Part shown: positions 23,209 to 35,125 of the stretch, one piece after another
Layout of the letters: every line of letters starts with the position of its first letter
Numbering within the stretch: the stretch's first letter is position 1
Source of the DNA: Sphaerosporella brunnea
Taxonomy: Eukaryota; Ascomycota; Pezizomycetes; Pezizales; Pyronemataceae
Reading direction: 5' to 3'
Assembly: GCA_008704415.1 (NCBI GenBank)
Contig: VXIS01000065.1
Location: 1 to 64,000 of the forward strand
DNA: 64,000 nucleotides
Position numbers and translations under genes: made by a program
The notes under the pieces: generated by a model
The model's input: the letters and a program-made list of their open reading frames with translations, nothing else
Databases searched by the model: none
What the model was told of the DNA's origin: nothing

Positions 23209-25800
23209 GGGTTGGAGTCTGCATCGAAAAGGGCTGTCGAATCTTGTTGTCGTTGGCAATGGGCGCACTGGTGTGTCGGCTTTTTTCATGTGTACATCTA
23301 ACTAGGCGCTAAAACACCATTAATACTACATACTACCGTGTGTTGAAATGCTTGCTTCGTTGCGATAGTTTCCGTCCAGCAGGTGTACATACATGTCTCG
23401 GCAACCCTCCATGTGACATCTGCTGCTCCGTGGCTAGATAAGCAAATCTACTTAGGTACTGTAGGCACTCTGGTAGAGTATCGTCACCCCCTACACCTAT
23501 CTACCTGTATCAGGCATGGACAGCAACAACCATGAGCCGTACGAGCCGTTGGTATGGTACGAACTTCGTCCCTATTCTGCTTCGGCCCTTTTCGCTTTCA
23601 ACCCTGGGCTGCCATATCATTTACCTGCTGTCATCAGACACTACTATGTACGCCCTTACTGCAGTGGGCCTTCGGGTATCGATGCAGGCATCGAGGTCCC
23701 GGAGAATACGCGTTTACTCAGAGCGATGCTCCGGAGTGCCCTCAATTAAGGATCTCTCCAGTATGTGATGCAAATAATAAAGGTTCCCCGTTAGAGGTAA
23801 CACCGGTGTGTGTCGTCGTGCCTCTACATATATCTGCTCCGAAGTTTGAAACTGACGGCGACATCATGCAGGCAGAAAATCCCCGCACAGCCGCCGACCT
23901 CCGAAAAACGTCGTGTGAGACAACTTCGGGATAGAGAAATCGAAGACTACGATGAGGAAGACATGCGCAATTATCGAGCCGTCCTAAAAGAATGAAATCC
24001 AACACCCTCCACCCGACTACGTTTAATTCTACTACAAGGGTGTTCGCGTGACCACACAGGTGCGATTCCACGCTTTCCCTCTCTTCGAACACTGGGTGCT
24101 CTGGGCCGCGGAGCACGGCGCAAGTGAGCAGGCTTGGCCCGAAGGTGTAAGTAAGACGAATTCCTAGCAAGATCATCACTTACTCACATGAACTTGCAGG
24201 GCTGTGATGAAAAGCATTACCAGATGGTGGCTGGGACAATTCCCCTCCCATCAACACCTGGCCTGACATCCTCTGCTCTGTAACTTGTGTACCTGCATGG
24301 TTCTAAAAGAGAAGATCCCGTTGACTCTATTGGCCTCGTTTGATTCATTTTTCGGTTAATGATTAAGATGCCCCCAACTTTTGCCCGAAATAACTCCCAT
24401 ACCCCCAATACCCAAGATTCGGTAAATGTTTCATTAAACTCTGTTGATGGAAGGCACCGCAGCAGCAGATCATACAGAGGGGACAGCCGCGCGCAGAGAT
24501 CGTATGTGTAGTATTGATTGGAGGTGGTTAGGTGCAGGTGCGTGAGCATCCTTATAGTGAGGATGCTCCTATCACCAGTTCGCACTCGCACCAAACTAGT
24601 TAGCCACATGAAACGTCACTCGTGCTCGGATCACCCAGCACGTGGCAGGGTTAGGTTTTGAAAACTCACGGAAGGAGCGGCATTCTACAAGTTCGTGGGG
24701 TCTTTCGTGCACATTTCCTTTGCCTTTTATTGCTTTGGTAGACGCCCCGTCGCGGAAATACTTTGGTTTGAGGAGGCTCGCAATTATCGAGTGCAACTGT
24801 GACGTTTGCCAGTGAGAGATCTGAGCTGTACTATTCTCCATCAAACGAGTGACCCACTATGATTCTCTCCTTCGAAGGCCAAAAAGACAAAAACTCATGG
24901 TGAATAAATCCCACGAGAAAGCCCAGAGAATTGAACCCTTTATAATAAGCTGCTTACAGAAAAATCATGTTATTGGATGAAGCCATCACCGCCCTGCAAC
25001 TTGAAGCTACAACAATACTCGACGAGCCTCCACAAGCCAAATAATAATAAAAAACCCCCCCCCGAAGGTAATGGTGTCTCGACTTTTCTCCATGTAGTTA
25101 CGGATCGGGCATCTTGAACATCGTGGTAGCCAGCCTAAAGAGTCATGGATGAACGCCAAAGAAGCCGGCCCGGCGGGCTTTGAAAAGAACGAGTGCTCTT
25201 GTCCATAGAACTTACCAAAACTTACCCGTGCATTGTCTTGCTGCCGGAATCCATGTTTTCCAGGACTGACTGCTCCCTTGGGGCCGGTAACGAATACACT
25301 GGCATTGAGAAAGCGCCTGCCGGGTTGGCTGGCTATCGAGGACAGCCATTTCGCACGGAAGCCGGGGAGTGTCAACAGTTCAAAAGCCACTTCAGCACTA
25401 TCCGAGTGCTCCTTAGGCTGTCTGTCTCTATCTCCGCAGTGCGTGTTTTCTAAACCCAACCTGCTTCCCGTGATGCAAACGAATACCCGGCCACCTAGAG
25501 TGCCATTCGAATTGTGCTTTCACCGAGCGGGCTGGGTGTCCATTAGGATTACTATGGTGCATCAGCCCATTTTTCCTCTTTGCGCATGGGTGGCGCATGG
25601 GTGGCGCATGGTTCGGGCTCAGGCTATTGACCCAGTAGCTAGCACTTGACCTCTGGCAGCCAGCCCGGCTTGGAGGGCAGCCCGGGGCTTTTTGGACCGG
25701 CTATTGGCAACGCTAGTTACAGATCTACTCGCCGGCCGCAGAGGGTTGTGTTGGCTAGGATTTGGGTGCATTGGTGGAAGAAAGAAAAGGCAAGGTAGAG
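23209..25800. other. Intergenic stretch with weak coding traces
   Basis: No gene I can support. A plus-strand trace near 23860-23993 switches frame between AENPRTAADL and RDREIEDYDEEDMRNYRAVL, which looks like a decayed exon. The region 25130-25720 contains several GCCCGGC/GGCTGGC-rich pieces like those inside the hAT MITEs, probably fragments of the same family. Confidence 0.4.
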
Positions 25801-26158
25801 CAGTGTTCTCAATAGCCAGCCCAAACAGCCGGGCGGGCTTGGCCGGCTGCTTTAAGACGCCAGTCCGGCGGGCTTTTTGCATCAGCCCAAACGGCCCAGC
25901 CTGCTGTCGGGCCAGCCCGGCTTCCAGGGCTTTGAGTGATCTCCGGTGAAGACCGGCCACTTCGAGTGGCGGGGTTCAATCGGCGTCGATAAACTTATCA
26001 GGATCTGTGAGGTTATACTAAACTCCTATCTAGTGATCTCCTCCTAGTCATCATTTTACACGGCGAACACGTTATGTACTTTTCATTTCATAGCAGTAGT
26101 TTACATCACGGTGGTCGTATTTGTCGTCATTGTGCGCTACAGCCCAAACAGCCGGGCG
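25801..26158. mobile_element. hAT-type MITE, copy 3, right end lost
   Basis: It begins CAGTGTTCTCAATAGCCAGC, like copy 1 at 7113, and stays closely similar through TTGCATCAGCCCAAACGG, GTGATCTCCGGTGAAGACCG and AAACTTATCAGGATCTGT. It stops in CAGCCCAAACAGCCGGGCGG near 26158 without the inverted right terminus. It ends about 130 bp before the acetyltransferase start codon, so it forms most of that gene's upstream region. Confidence 0.75.
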
Positions 26159-26287
26159 GAAGCGCCCAGAAGCTGATCCTTGCTGCCAGCTTAGCTTATT
26201 CACGGTTCCAGGACTCCAACTTAAACTCAACCATCTCACTCTACCCACATTCTCACCATCAATTCCACCGACCCGACCCAGCGCGCA

Positions 26288-27105
26288 ATGGCAACCACAG
26301 ACGAAGAGAAGGCCAAGATGCTCCGCGGCGAGCTCTACTACGCATTCACGCCGTCTCTGACCGCGGAGCGCCAAGCGTGCGGCAAGGCGTGCCACGCCTT
26401 CAACACCACACCGGGACTCTCGCGTCTCGAGCGGATCAACGCCTGGAACGTGTATGTAGCCAGCACACAGCTTATTCATTCACATTGTTAAACCCCGACA
26501 CAGCATTGCCGGCACGCCGCAGCTCCCACCGGACACCCCCGACGAAGTCCTCGACAACTGTCCCTGGGTCGAAGCGCCCTTCCACGCTGACTACGGCACC
26601 AACATCAAGCTCGGCGATAACGTGTATATCAACTTCAACTGCACGATCCTCGACACGTGTCTGGTGCGCATCGGCTCGCGCACGCTGATCGGCCCCAACG
26701 TGTCGTTGTATACCGGCATCCACCCGCTCGACCCCAAGGTGCGCAACGGAACGAGGGGTCCGGAGAGCGGGAAGGAGATTACGATCGGAGAGGACTGCTG
26801 GCTCGGTGGTAGTGTCACCGTGTTGCCGGGTGTCACTATTGGGAGGGGCTCGGTTGTGGGCGCCGCTAGCGTGGTGACTAAGGTATTGCGTTATCCGCCC
26901 CCATGGGCGAAGGGTTCTGACAGCACAGGATGTTCCTGAGTACTCGGTTGTGGCGGGGAACCCGGCGAAGGTGTTGAGGACACTGCGGCCTACGGAGGAG
27001 AAGGTCGAGCGCGAGGATTCGACCGCGCTGCTGAAGAGGCTGGAAACCCTCGAGCAGGAGATGGAGGAGGTCAAGCAGAAGTTGGACACCGTTACCAATG
27101 CTTGA
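26288..27105 (+). CDS. Maltose/galactoside O-acetyltransferase-like protein, 3 exons
   Basis: Exons 26288-26451, 26504-26882 and 26929-27105 join in frame to 239 aa; both introns are GT-AG (52 and 46 nt). The N-terminus (EKAKMLRGELYYAFTPSLTA) is the helical maltose-acetyltransferase domain. It is followed by a left-handed beta-helix of hexapeptide repeats: IKLGDNVYINFNCTILD, IGEDCWLGGSVTVLPGVTIG and SVVGAASVVTKDVPEYSVVA. The family transfers acetyl from acetyl-CoA to sugar hydroxyls and works as a trimer; YTGIHPLD probably carries the active-site His. The last 40 residues form a charged heptad-like helix (LLKRLETLEQEMEEVKQKL), a likely coiled-coil addition. The FAD monooxygenase starts 184 bp downstream in the same direction. 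Family is well supported, substrate unknown. Confidence 0.9.
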
Positions 27106-27289
27106 AGGAGGCTTAGAGGGATGTTAGAATGATACCCACGGCACAGTTTTCCGGACGGTCTTGCTTTTGCACCTGGATTTGTGTAACGCGTGATGCACGG
27201 TGATTCAAGAACAATATCAAGCCAGCAGATGGGTAGTATGGCGAGCGAAGGCTTCTATCCAACTCGCGCCATCTCCAACTCACACCACA

Positions 27290-28784
27290 ATGCCTCCGTC
27301 ACCAACACCACGTAAGAAACACATCCTCATAATCGGCGCTGGCATCGCCGGACTCTGTTTCGCGCTTCAAATCTTAACGCACGCACACGACTACTACACC
27401 ATCAGCGTCTTCGAAAAGGCAGGTCCCATCCCATCCCATCGAGCACCTCACAAGCATTAACTAACTCCGCTAGACCCCGGGCCCCGACGCAAACGCCGGC
27501 TTCTGCATCATCCTCCCTCCCAACGCGGTTCGAATCCTCAGGGAACTAGGACTCGACCTGGTAGCCGAAGACTGCGCGACGCCGCTCACGCACACACGGC
27601 TGCACTCAGCCAGCGGCGAGACTCTGCTCGAAGCCCGCGGGCTCTTCCCGCGCGATCCCACGTCGCTGCTGACAGTTGAGCGCGGCAAGTTCGTGGCGCT
27701 GCTGCTCCGCCAGCTGCAACGACGAGGCGCGCTCGTCAACTGGGACCGCAAAGTCATCGGTGTACTCTCGGCGCCCGATGGCGTCGAGGTCCGCTTCCGC
27801 GATGCTCCCAGCGTGACGGCGGATCTGTGCGTAGGCGCCGACGGCACGTGGAGCGGCGTCCGCAAAGCGCTCTATTCCGGCCGTCCCGCGTGGCTGCCGA
27901 AACCGACGCGGTGGACGGCGCTGTACGGCATCTCGCCTGTGGAGGAGTCGGCCACGGAGATGCTGCGGCTGTATCTCCGCCGCGGAGCCCCAGGGGCGTA
28001 CGCCACATACTCGCTTTCTCGCGGCCGCGTGTTCTGGATCTGTTACGAGAGCTCCACGCCGTCGTCGCCGCTAGGGGACCCGGAGGAAACGCTGAGAGAG
28101 TTCGAATACCTGCCCTACGGCCCCGCGGGCTTTGGCCACGTCATCAACCGTGCCGAAACCACACCGCGCAAGGTCCGCTTGTGGCACACGGTCTTCGCCA
28201 CCACCGCCGATGTCCACGGCGTCGTCGTGCTTATCGGCGACGCCGCCCACCCGCAGACGACGTTTGTGGGCCAGGGCGCGGCCCGTGGAATCGAGGAGGG
28301 CGCGGAACTGCGGCGCCACTTGCTGCGCGCCGCCTGGGCGCCCGAGCACTCCCTGCGCGCCGCGGTCACGGCGTTTGCACAGGCTTCCGCGCCGCGCAGT
28401 AGACGAGTTGCCGGCGCGGGGTGGTGGGCGGGCGCCGCGGTCATGGGGGATTGGGCGTGGAGCAGGTGGGCGAGAGACGCCGCGGTGCGGTGGATCGTGA
28501 GGGCGGAAAGGAAGAGGCAGCAGCAGCAGCAGCAGCAGCAGGTGCATGCGCGAATCCGGGCTGCGAAAGGAAACCCGTCCCGGAAACAGAGGCAGAACAA
28601 ACGGGAACATTGGCTCCTGGATTATCGCGTGCTCGTTGAGACGGAGGAGGAGTTCTGCCGCGCACGTGCTGCGCAGCAGCAAAGGAGGAGGAGGGGCAGG
28701 CGCTGGATGTGTGCGGCATTGGCTTGCGCTGCGCTTTTGCTGGCTGCGGCCATGGCTTCGTGCTCCGGACAGATAGATGGATAG
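27290..28784 (+). CDS. FAD-dependent monooxygenase, 2 exons with a GC-AG intron
   Basis: Exon 1 is 27290-27418 and exon 2 is 27474-28784, giving 479 aa. The only junction that keeps frame is AAG|gcaggt...ctaactccgctag|ACC, a GC donor. It yields the expected VFEKTPGPDANAGF, with the Glu that binds the FAD ribose. The dinucleotide-binding fingerprint is IIGAGIAG at residues 14-21. The second FAD motif LIGDAAHPQTTFVGQGA is near residue 297. This is the para-hydroxybenzoate/salicylate hydroxylase class, which hydroxylates aromatic or polyketide-like substrates using NAD(P)H and oxygen. After the catalytic part come a CAG-coded Gln tract near residue 392, a basic region, and a hydrophobic C-terminal segment (CAALACAALLLAAAMAS) that may anchor it in a membrane. 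Substrate unknown. Confidence 0.9.
28519..28542 (+). repeat. CAG trinucleotide repeat in the monooxygenase
   Basis: About eight CAG/CAG-like codons encoding a Gln run inside the 27290-28784 gene. Slippage here would change the length of a linker, not the catalytic domain. Confidence 0.85.
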
Positions 28785-30928
28785 ATTGAGGGAATGCACG
28801 AGCGAGTGATACGCCATGCAGCAGGGGGCAAAAAACTAGACTTTCGTTTTTTTCGTTTTTTTTTTTTGTTTTTTTTTCCGTTTAGGGTGGCCAACCCTCG
28901 CAAACAACGCAAAGCGTCGTGTTCTCTACTGGCAGACACAGGCCGGACGCCAATCCTCCGCTTGATCGCGGGTCCCGTTCCGTCAACAACGACTGCAAGT
29001 GCTGACCGTGCAGCTCCACCCGCCATCACGACCAGGGATATCCATTCTGTTGCAATTCCGTTCCGTTTCTTCGCCTCACGAATCAGCTCGCCGATGTGCT
29101 CGGCCCGGCTCGACTTTCCGCTGGGGGCTGGCTGGCTGGTTGGTTGGGTGGTCGTGGACGACCGCTCTCCAGCCCTTCACCTCACGATCGTTTGCAGAAA
29201 CTGAACCGAACCGCGCGGGGTGTGTAGAGTGTGGCTGAACCTGCTGCTCCGCTACTCCGCTCTGCAAGTGCAAGTGCTTACCGTGCAGCTGTTTGTTGCG
29301 TGCGGGCCGAGCGAGCAGGGGATGTGCAAGTATACACAGCAGGGCAGCAGGCCCCTCTTCAAGATGGCGGAAAGAACACGCTGCGTCGTGGAGGACGGGG
29401 GCAGAGACCACGCAACGAGGAGGAAAGAAAGGGAGTGGCAGAAAGAGAAGATCCCCACTCCTGTTCGCAGATGATCGATGTACCAAGGCTGTGTTGGAGT
29501 ACCAAGGTGGGCACCTGGCCCGAGAAGCCAAGAATGCAACGGCGACGTGTGATTTGCCTCTCCCTTCAAGACACACCCGACTGCAGGCCTTTAGGGCCTA
29601 AGGGCAGTCTGCATGCATCACTCATGTCATGGCCGCAAGCGGCCGAATACAGACAGCAGCACGATTGAAACGAAAACAGCAGGGAAGCCTGGAAGTCGAT
29701 ATGCACTGCACTCTACATGTTGGTTTCTCCGTATGGGGGTCACAACCCCTCACTCACCCGCCGCCCGCCACAGCAGCCAGATCGGGAAGGTACGCACTGT
29801 GCCGGAGAGTGCCATATACTGTGCCATTGTTCCATGCTGTGCCACACCACCCACCCCCGTTGCATGCGTGCGTTGCTCGCCTGGCTGCGTCCTGCTGCTT
29901 AAGCGCCGCTGGATAGTCTATTTTCTGCTTATTGTGCATATCATATAGGCAGGCAGGCAGATGTTGGTTTGCGCGAGTTTTTGTGGGAGTGGTGGGTGAC
30001 TTGGGGGGGGGGGCGGGGCGCGTGATCGCGAAGCGGACGGGTCTGGGGAAGGCGGGAATTGGCAGTGGCGGTGGTGGTGGCGGTGGTGGTGGTGGTGATG
30101 CCGAAGATGCTGATGCGATGGCGTGATTGCGGGGAGATCGCGGGAGAAGCTTATTTCTTGGGGGGGTGGTCTGTGTGTGGTGGGCGAGTGATGTGAATCA
30201 CACCGCATGGTGCGTCCATTGTGCGCAAGCATGCAGACCGATGTTTCTGCATGTTGTGTTTCCGCATATGTTTCCTATGTTTCCGCACCGGCTGAAGCGA
30301 CAGTTGCACGCTCTATATTTAGCGGTCGGTCGGTCTGTCTGTGCGTCGCTGCAGGTTGCGACGTCCGGGATCAGCTGCAGCGCTGGGCGCGTATGTAAGC
30401 GGACGCTGCAGCCGGCCAGCAGCCGAGCAGCGCTGGTTGGCTGCTGCAGCCGCCCCCGGCAACGCACTGCAGATCGGGTGGGCAGCAACGAGAAGTGCGC
30501 TGCCGTTGGTGCGCGTGGTGGTGGTGGTGCTGGTGCTGGGCTGGTGTGGCCCCTCACCCAGCGAGGACGCCATAAAGACCCCGCCGTCCCCCCTCTTCCC
30601 TTCTCTCTCTTCTTCTTCCGTTCTTCATCAGCAACGAGCAAGTCTCTCTATTCACCCTCACAGGCAGTCGAGCTTAGTCTCCCGCCTTGTTTTTTGTTTT
30701 TGTTTATCTTTTAGTTTTTGCATTCCCCCCCCCCCCCCCCAATCCCCCCCCACCAATCAAACAACCGAGACCTGGTGTCTTTTGTTCGTTTTGAAAAGAA
30801 AAATTAATATCACAAAATCTCAAAGTCTGCGAGTCAGCATTTGCCCTGTTATTTACTCCGATTACTTAATATTTTCCGCTTAATAATCTATACTCCTACC
30901 CCCATCCACCACCCCCACCACCACCACC
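28785..30928. other. Long intergenic region or long 5' region of the CBM48-like gene
   Basis: T-rich run near 28845-28880, a GGT/GGC repeat near 30066-30099, C and G runs at 30003-30012 and 30727-30740. A CT-rich stretch from about 30590 to 30700 and a C-rich stretch directly before the ATG look like a leader of the downstream gene. Frames in this region are shadows of low-complexity DNA. Confidence 0.4.
29620..29680 (+). repeat. LINE-like 3' tail, dispersed copy
   Basis: TCATGGCCGCAAGCGGCCGA followed by ATACAG and, 20 bp later, GATTGAAACGAAAACAGCAG. It resembles the 3' end of the retroposon at 53157-54472, which ends GATTGAAACGA on its own strand. Confidence 0.5.
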
Positions 30929-31873
30929 ATGTCTACCTCCGCTGCCGGAACCACCTTCACCCTCCGCACCCCCTCCCACATCAAGAGCTGCCACGTCACC
31001 GGCTCTTGGGACAAGTACGGGAAGCGCTACCAGATGAACGTTGACACCGCCGCCGGCCCTGGCTACTGGACTCTGACCCTCAAGTTTGGCGCTTCCATGA
31101 TTCCCGCGCGATACTTCTACTACGTATGACTCCCGCCGTGGTGCTGGAAAAAACATCGCTGACATTTCACTTGCTCCCAGTTCATCCTCGACGGCTACTT
31201 TGAATCCCACAACCCCAACGAGCAGAGTTGCGTTGAGCCGACCCGCAACTTGACCCTGAACATCATGGACTACGGCATGCCGTCCTCGCCCGCCTCGACC
31301 ACCTCCTCCCGATCCAGCCGCCGCTCCTCGCCCACCTCGTCGACCTCGAGTCGATCCCCCGCTTCGTCGGTGCGCTCGTCGAAGCGCTCCGGAGGCGTCT
31401 ACGATCTCCCCTCGCCCCTCGAAGACCAGCCCTACTACCACTCCAAGGCCCACCCCTCGATCCCAACCGGCTCCCGCCGCACTCCCTCTCCGCGCCGCCA
31501 ACACCGCGAACTCTCGCACCTCGTCCACCCCAAGCCTCGCAACCCGATGGCCGCCCACAAGCTCACCCTCGACACCCACTACCGCACCAGCGTCATCTCC
31601 AACGCCGCGACCACGAGCCCCGTCTCGAGCCGCTCCAGTTCCTCGTGCTCTGGCAGCTCCTTCAGCTCCGGCGGCTCCAGCCCGGTCACGCCGCTGTGCC
31701 AGTGCGACGAATTCGAGGTCGATACCCGCGGCCACTACTGCGAGGAGTACGGCGAGTACTACAGCGACGAGGAAGAGGAGTACGAGTACCGCTACGCGCG
31801 CGCCCCTGCGCCCAAGGACAGCAAACTCGACTCCGACTTGGCGTACCGCTTGGAGCGCGGATTGAGGATGTAA
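30929..31873 (+). CDS. CBM48-like (AMPK-beta glycogen-binding-like) domain protein, 2 exons
   Basis: Exon 1 is 30929-31123; intron gtatga...ctcccag (57 nt); exon 2 is 31181-31873; 295 aa. Residues 8-90 have the layout of an early-set sugar-binding domain: VTGSWDKYGKRYQM, GPGYWTLTLKFGASMIPARY and FYYFILDGYFESHNP. Some fungal proteins carry a comparable SWDN-Y-motif domain; their role is not established. The rest is low complexity: a Ser/Arg/Pro-rich region (RSSRRSSPTSSTSSRSPASS) and an acidic Tyr-rich tail (YYSDEEEEYEYRY). It is probably a regulatory or scaffold protein, not an enzyme. The start is the first ATG after a C/CA-rich leader. The domain call is moderate. Confidence 0.75.
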
Positions 31874-32783
31874 CTGCGCACTTTTTTTATTCGGCGCTAC
31901 ACGTCATCGACTTGTTGGATAAGTGTGTTTGGAGCATGGCTGGTCTGTCTTTTGGAGTTTCGGGTGCATCATCATTGGCGGGGACGGCGTTTTTTTCTTC
32001 TGGAGCATTTTTTTGAGGAGTTTGGTCTGTCATTTCTGGATAGGTCGTCGGGCCATATTGTCGGGTCATATCGCATAGCGTTGGATACACAGTCTCTACG
32101 GGGGGTTTCTCAAAAAGTATGTGCCCCATCGGCACGGATGAAGTTACGGATTTCCTTGTCATGTCTTTTTCTTTTTTGTTCTTTTTAACGATCACCATTT
32201 TCCTTTTTAAGTTGGTTCTGAAAATCTGCTGGCTGAGGGGGACGCCCTGATGCTGTTGCAGGCTGTTGTTGTTGTTGTTGTTGTCGTTGTTGTGTTCTGG
32301 GGATGATGGAAAAGACAAATTGAACAAAAAACAGGATTTTCATGAATTTTTGGGGGCTCTCTGCCCTGTTGTTTTGAGTGAAAATATACGTGATCATGAT
32401 GTAACAGCCAGAAATAGATACGCGAGACTAGGGCTTCCCTGTAGCTGTAGGTGGTACGTTGAGGAGCAATATGGGCGGCGGTTATTTTTTTTTAGTTTGT
32501 TTAGGAAAAAAGTAGTCATAATAAAATGCTCGTGTTTGGGACAGGGAAGGGGAGAGGGGTGGGGGGTAATCGAGTCGACCTCGAATATATTGAGGATTCC
32601 TGGCGGGGAGTTTTTTTTTTTTTGCAATTTCGCCGTGGGGGAAAGGTGGGGAAATAGTAACTAAATCGGCTAGGTATGGTGGTTGAGGTAATGCTCACGG
32701 GCGGCTATTCAACACATTTCCAGGCTCGAACGGACAAACAATTCAATTCAATTCAATTCAAAATTCCAACTACTAACCAACAA
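31874..32783. other. 3' regions of two convergent genes
   Basis: No coding signal. A TTG repeat lies at 32261-32293 and T runs near 32487 and 32612. The plus-strand CBM48-like gene and the minus-strand transporter converge here. Confidence 0.5.
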
Positions 32784-32885
32784 CTAAGCAGCGTCACAAT
32801 CGCGATACTCAAACTCGTTCGACATGCGGTCCCAGGCGGCCTCGACGGCGGCCTCGTCGCCGTCCTCCCAGCCGGCGCGGTCCAG
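32784..32885 (-). other. In-frame extension after the transporter TGA (readthrough candidate)
   Basis: Directly after TGA, in the same frame, 33 codons read LDRAGWEDGDEAAVEAAWDR and MSNEFEYRDCDAA, then TAG at 32786-32784. The peptide is acidic and helical in character, as expected for a cytoplasmic tail. The stop context is TGA-CTG; TGA followed by C is the leakiest context in eukaryotes, and TGA-CTA is the known strong readthrough motif. Alternatives are a Trp-to-stop mutation or a base error. No intron of credible length removes the TGA. Confidence 0.5.
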
Positions 32886-34329
32886 TCAGTCGCGCACGAA
32901 GCGGCCGGTGGCGACGCCGAACAGCCCGCCGAGCACGAGCGCCGCCCACACCACGAGCGTGAACACGCCCAGCACCTCGTTCAGCAGCGTCAGTCCGCGC
33001 GGCCACTGGAACGCGCGCAGCAGCTCGTTGGAGGCGAGGAAGACGGCGGCTTGTCCGGGGGTGGTTAGTTGATGGTGATGATGAGAGGGGGGGATGGTAA
33101 CGCACCGTGGGCAAATACTACCATGTACCCCTCTAGACACTCGCTCTCTCCTCGCATCCCCATCGCCCCGATGAAGCATGCCCCCGCCGCTACCAGGAAC
33201 CACCACACCGCCAGCCCCCAGAACACCAGCGCCAGCGCCACGCCGACGTAGTACAGCGCCACGCCGCCGACCACCGGCTGCGAGTCGCCGCCCGGCTGCG
33301 CCGCCGCCGCGAAGTGTCGCAGCGCCTGCTGCGCCAGCCCCACCGCGCCCCACGCCGTCAGCGCCGCGGGAATGCTGTTGATGAACAGCGCCGGCCGCTC
33401 GCGCGCCGCGGGAAGCCCGTCGTTGTGCAGCCGGCTCAGCACCGACGCTTGGTACAGAAGGGAAAGGAAGAAGCCCATCCCCTGCAGCGCCACGCCGAAC
33501 GACATGATCCCCAGCGCGGACCCGTGGTGGCCGGCCGTCGGCAGGTGCGCCAGCGCCACGGCGGCAGTGGGGCCCGCCAGCAGCAGCGGCAGCACGGCGT
33601 TGAGCGCGTCCGACGAGAACGGCTTGGTGAGGCGGTTGTGCGCGCTTTTGGAGAATCTGCAAAACCCGCTTTGTTAGCTCCGCCTGGACGAGGCGGGGGG
33701 GACCACTCACTGCAACAGCGGAGAGCCAACCCCGAATATCAACGCGAGAACTATGAACAGCCAGTAGAAACCCCGCAGCGCCCGGTCGTTGTGGTGCATC
33801 TTTTCGGCGTACGTCGCGCCGTTGAGGATCAGGATCCCGAGCGCGGTCGGCATGGCGGGCACGTGCAGCCCCTCGAGCGGGTGCTTCATGCTCGCCGGCA
33901 GCAGTGCCGGCCGCACCAGGAAGCGGACCACATGCGTCAGCAGGACCGCGAGGAAGAGGACCAGCGATATCAGGTACACGACCGCGCCTGGCGGAAACGT
34001 CAACATCCATTGCGAGACAAGAAGCGGGGGCAGAGAGAGAGAGATGAATACCGATCACCCAGGTCTTGTGCGGGTGGTGCGGCAGGTTGTAGATGAGCAT
34101 CGCCACAGCCCCGGACCCAATCACCACGTTGTACCAGCTGTTGCGCTCGTCGGGTCAGTCAGCGGCCGCCCGAGCACGGGACAGGAGAAACTCACGCCCA
34201 GGTCATTTTGTTCTCGAGGATATGCCGCCAGATCGGCATGTTACCGCGCTCGCGCCGGAATCTGGCGTCGTTGCTGGTCGCCAGCAACGGCGTGCGGTCG
34301 CTCTCGGAGGAATCGATTCTGCTCGCCAT
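32886..34329 (-). CDS. TDT/SLAC1-type anion or C4-dicarboxylate transporter, 5 exons
   Basis: Exons (minus) 34329-34196, 34137-34052, 33987-33711, 33656-33106 and 33049-32886 join in frame to 403 aa. Introns begin gtgagt, gtattc, gtgagt and gtgcgt and end in cag or aag. After a 45 aa polar N-terminus there are about ten hydrophobic segments, including WYNVVIGSGAVAMLIYNLP, VVYLISLVLFLAVLLTHVVR and FGVALQGMGFFLSLLYQASV. This layout fits the voltage-dependent anion channel family, which in fungi includes the malate carrier Mae1 and the sulfite pump Ssu1. Which substrate this one carries cannot be read from the sequence. The frame ends at TGA 32888-32886, but continues open for another 33 codons (annotated separately). 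It converges on the CBM48-like gene. Confidence 0.85.
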
Positions 34330-35085
34330 CGTGAAATGTAGCTAGCTGGGTGGAATCAGAGTAGAGAGTTGATTGAACAATATAGATATCCTGGGTGGGG
34401 GGGGGGGGGGGAACTCGGCTTTAAATTTCATCAGCTCGTTTGTGACGACACATGACGCAACCCCCCGAGGGGCGGAAACGTTTGCCGACCCCCCCCCCCC
34501 ACCAAACGGTGATCTCATTTCTCCCCCCCAAATACTGGTTTCACGTATCTACAGATATCAATCAACCAAGGAGATCTCGTAAGCTGCGGCTGCGAAACGC
34601 CTTTTTTTTTTTTGTTTTTTTTCATGTGATTTTTGGTGGTGACGTGACCTGCCTGTAAGAGTGAGCGCATCGAAGCTGAGCCCACCACTACTTGCCGCGG
34701 CATCATGATGTGTGTGTGTATGTGCATCGTACATAGCAAGCAATCCCACAGATAAAATGGAACGGGAATCCACAGCAGCAGCAGCAGCAGCATATCCGAG
34801 TATCTACCCCGCAAAAAAACCAGCATCCATCACCAACTTTTTTCGCAACCTTTCGCCATGGAAAACACCTCCAGACCGTCGTCCTCCTCGCCCGGATGAC
34901 GTCCACGATGCCGGATCCTGCCGCTGCTGCCCCCAGCCACGCGAAGCCCGGCGGAAGCGTTCTGCCGGAAACCCATCCATCCAGAAGGCCGTGCCCGAGA
35001 CGCGTCGTGCCCAACGCGATCCACGATACGGGGGATAAGAAGGGTTTTGGGAAGTAGATCGGGGTGGGGAGGGGGTTTGGGGGAC

Positions 35086-35125
<40 letters not shown>

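Noticed and set aside
30896..31735. Minus-strand Gly/Arg-rich frame of 279 codons
   Set aside because: It is antisense to the CBM48-like gene and owes its length to the GC-rich codon third positions of that gene.
33314..34096. Plus-strand Arg/Gln-rich frame of 260 codons
   Set aside because: Antisense shadow of the transporter, spanning its introns.
34757..35038. 93-codon frame with an Ala run
   Set aside because: Could be a small gene, but only low-complexity sequence and no homology are visible, so it is mentioned in the intergenic entry and not called.
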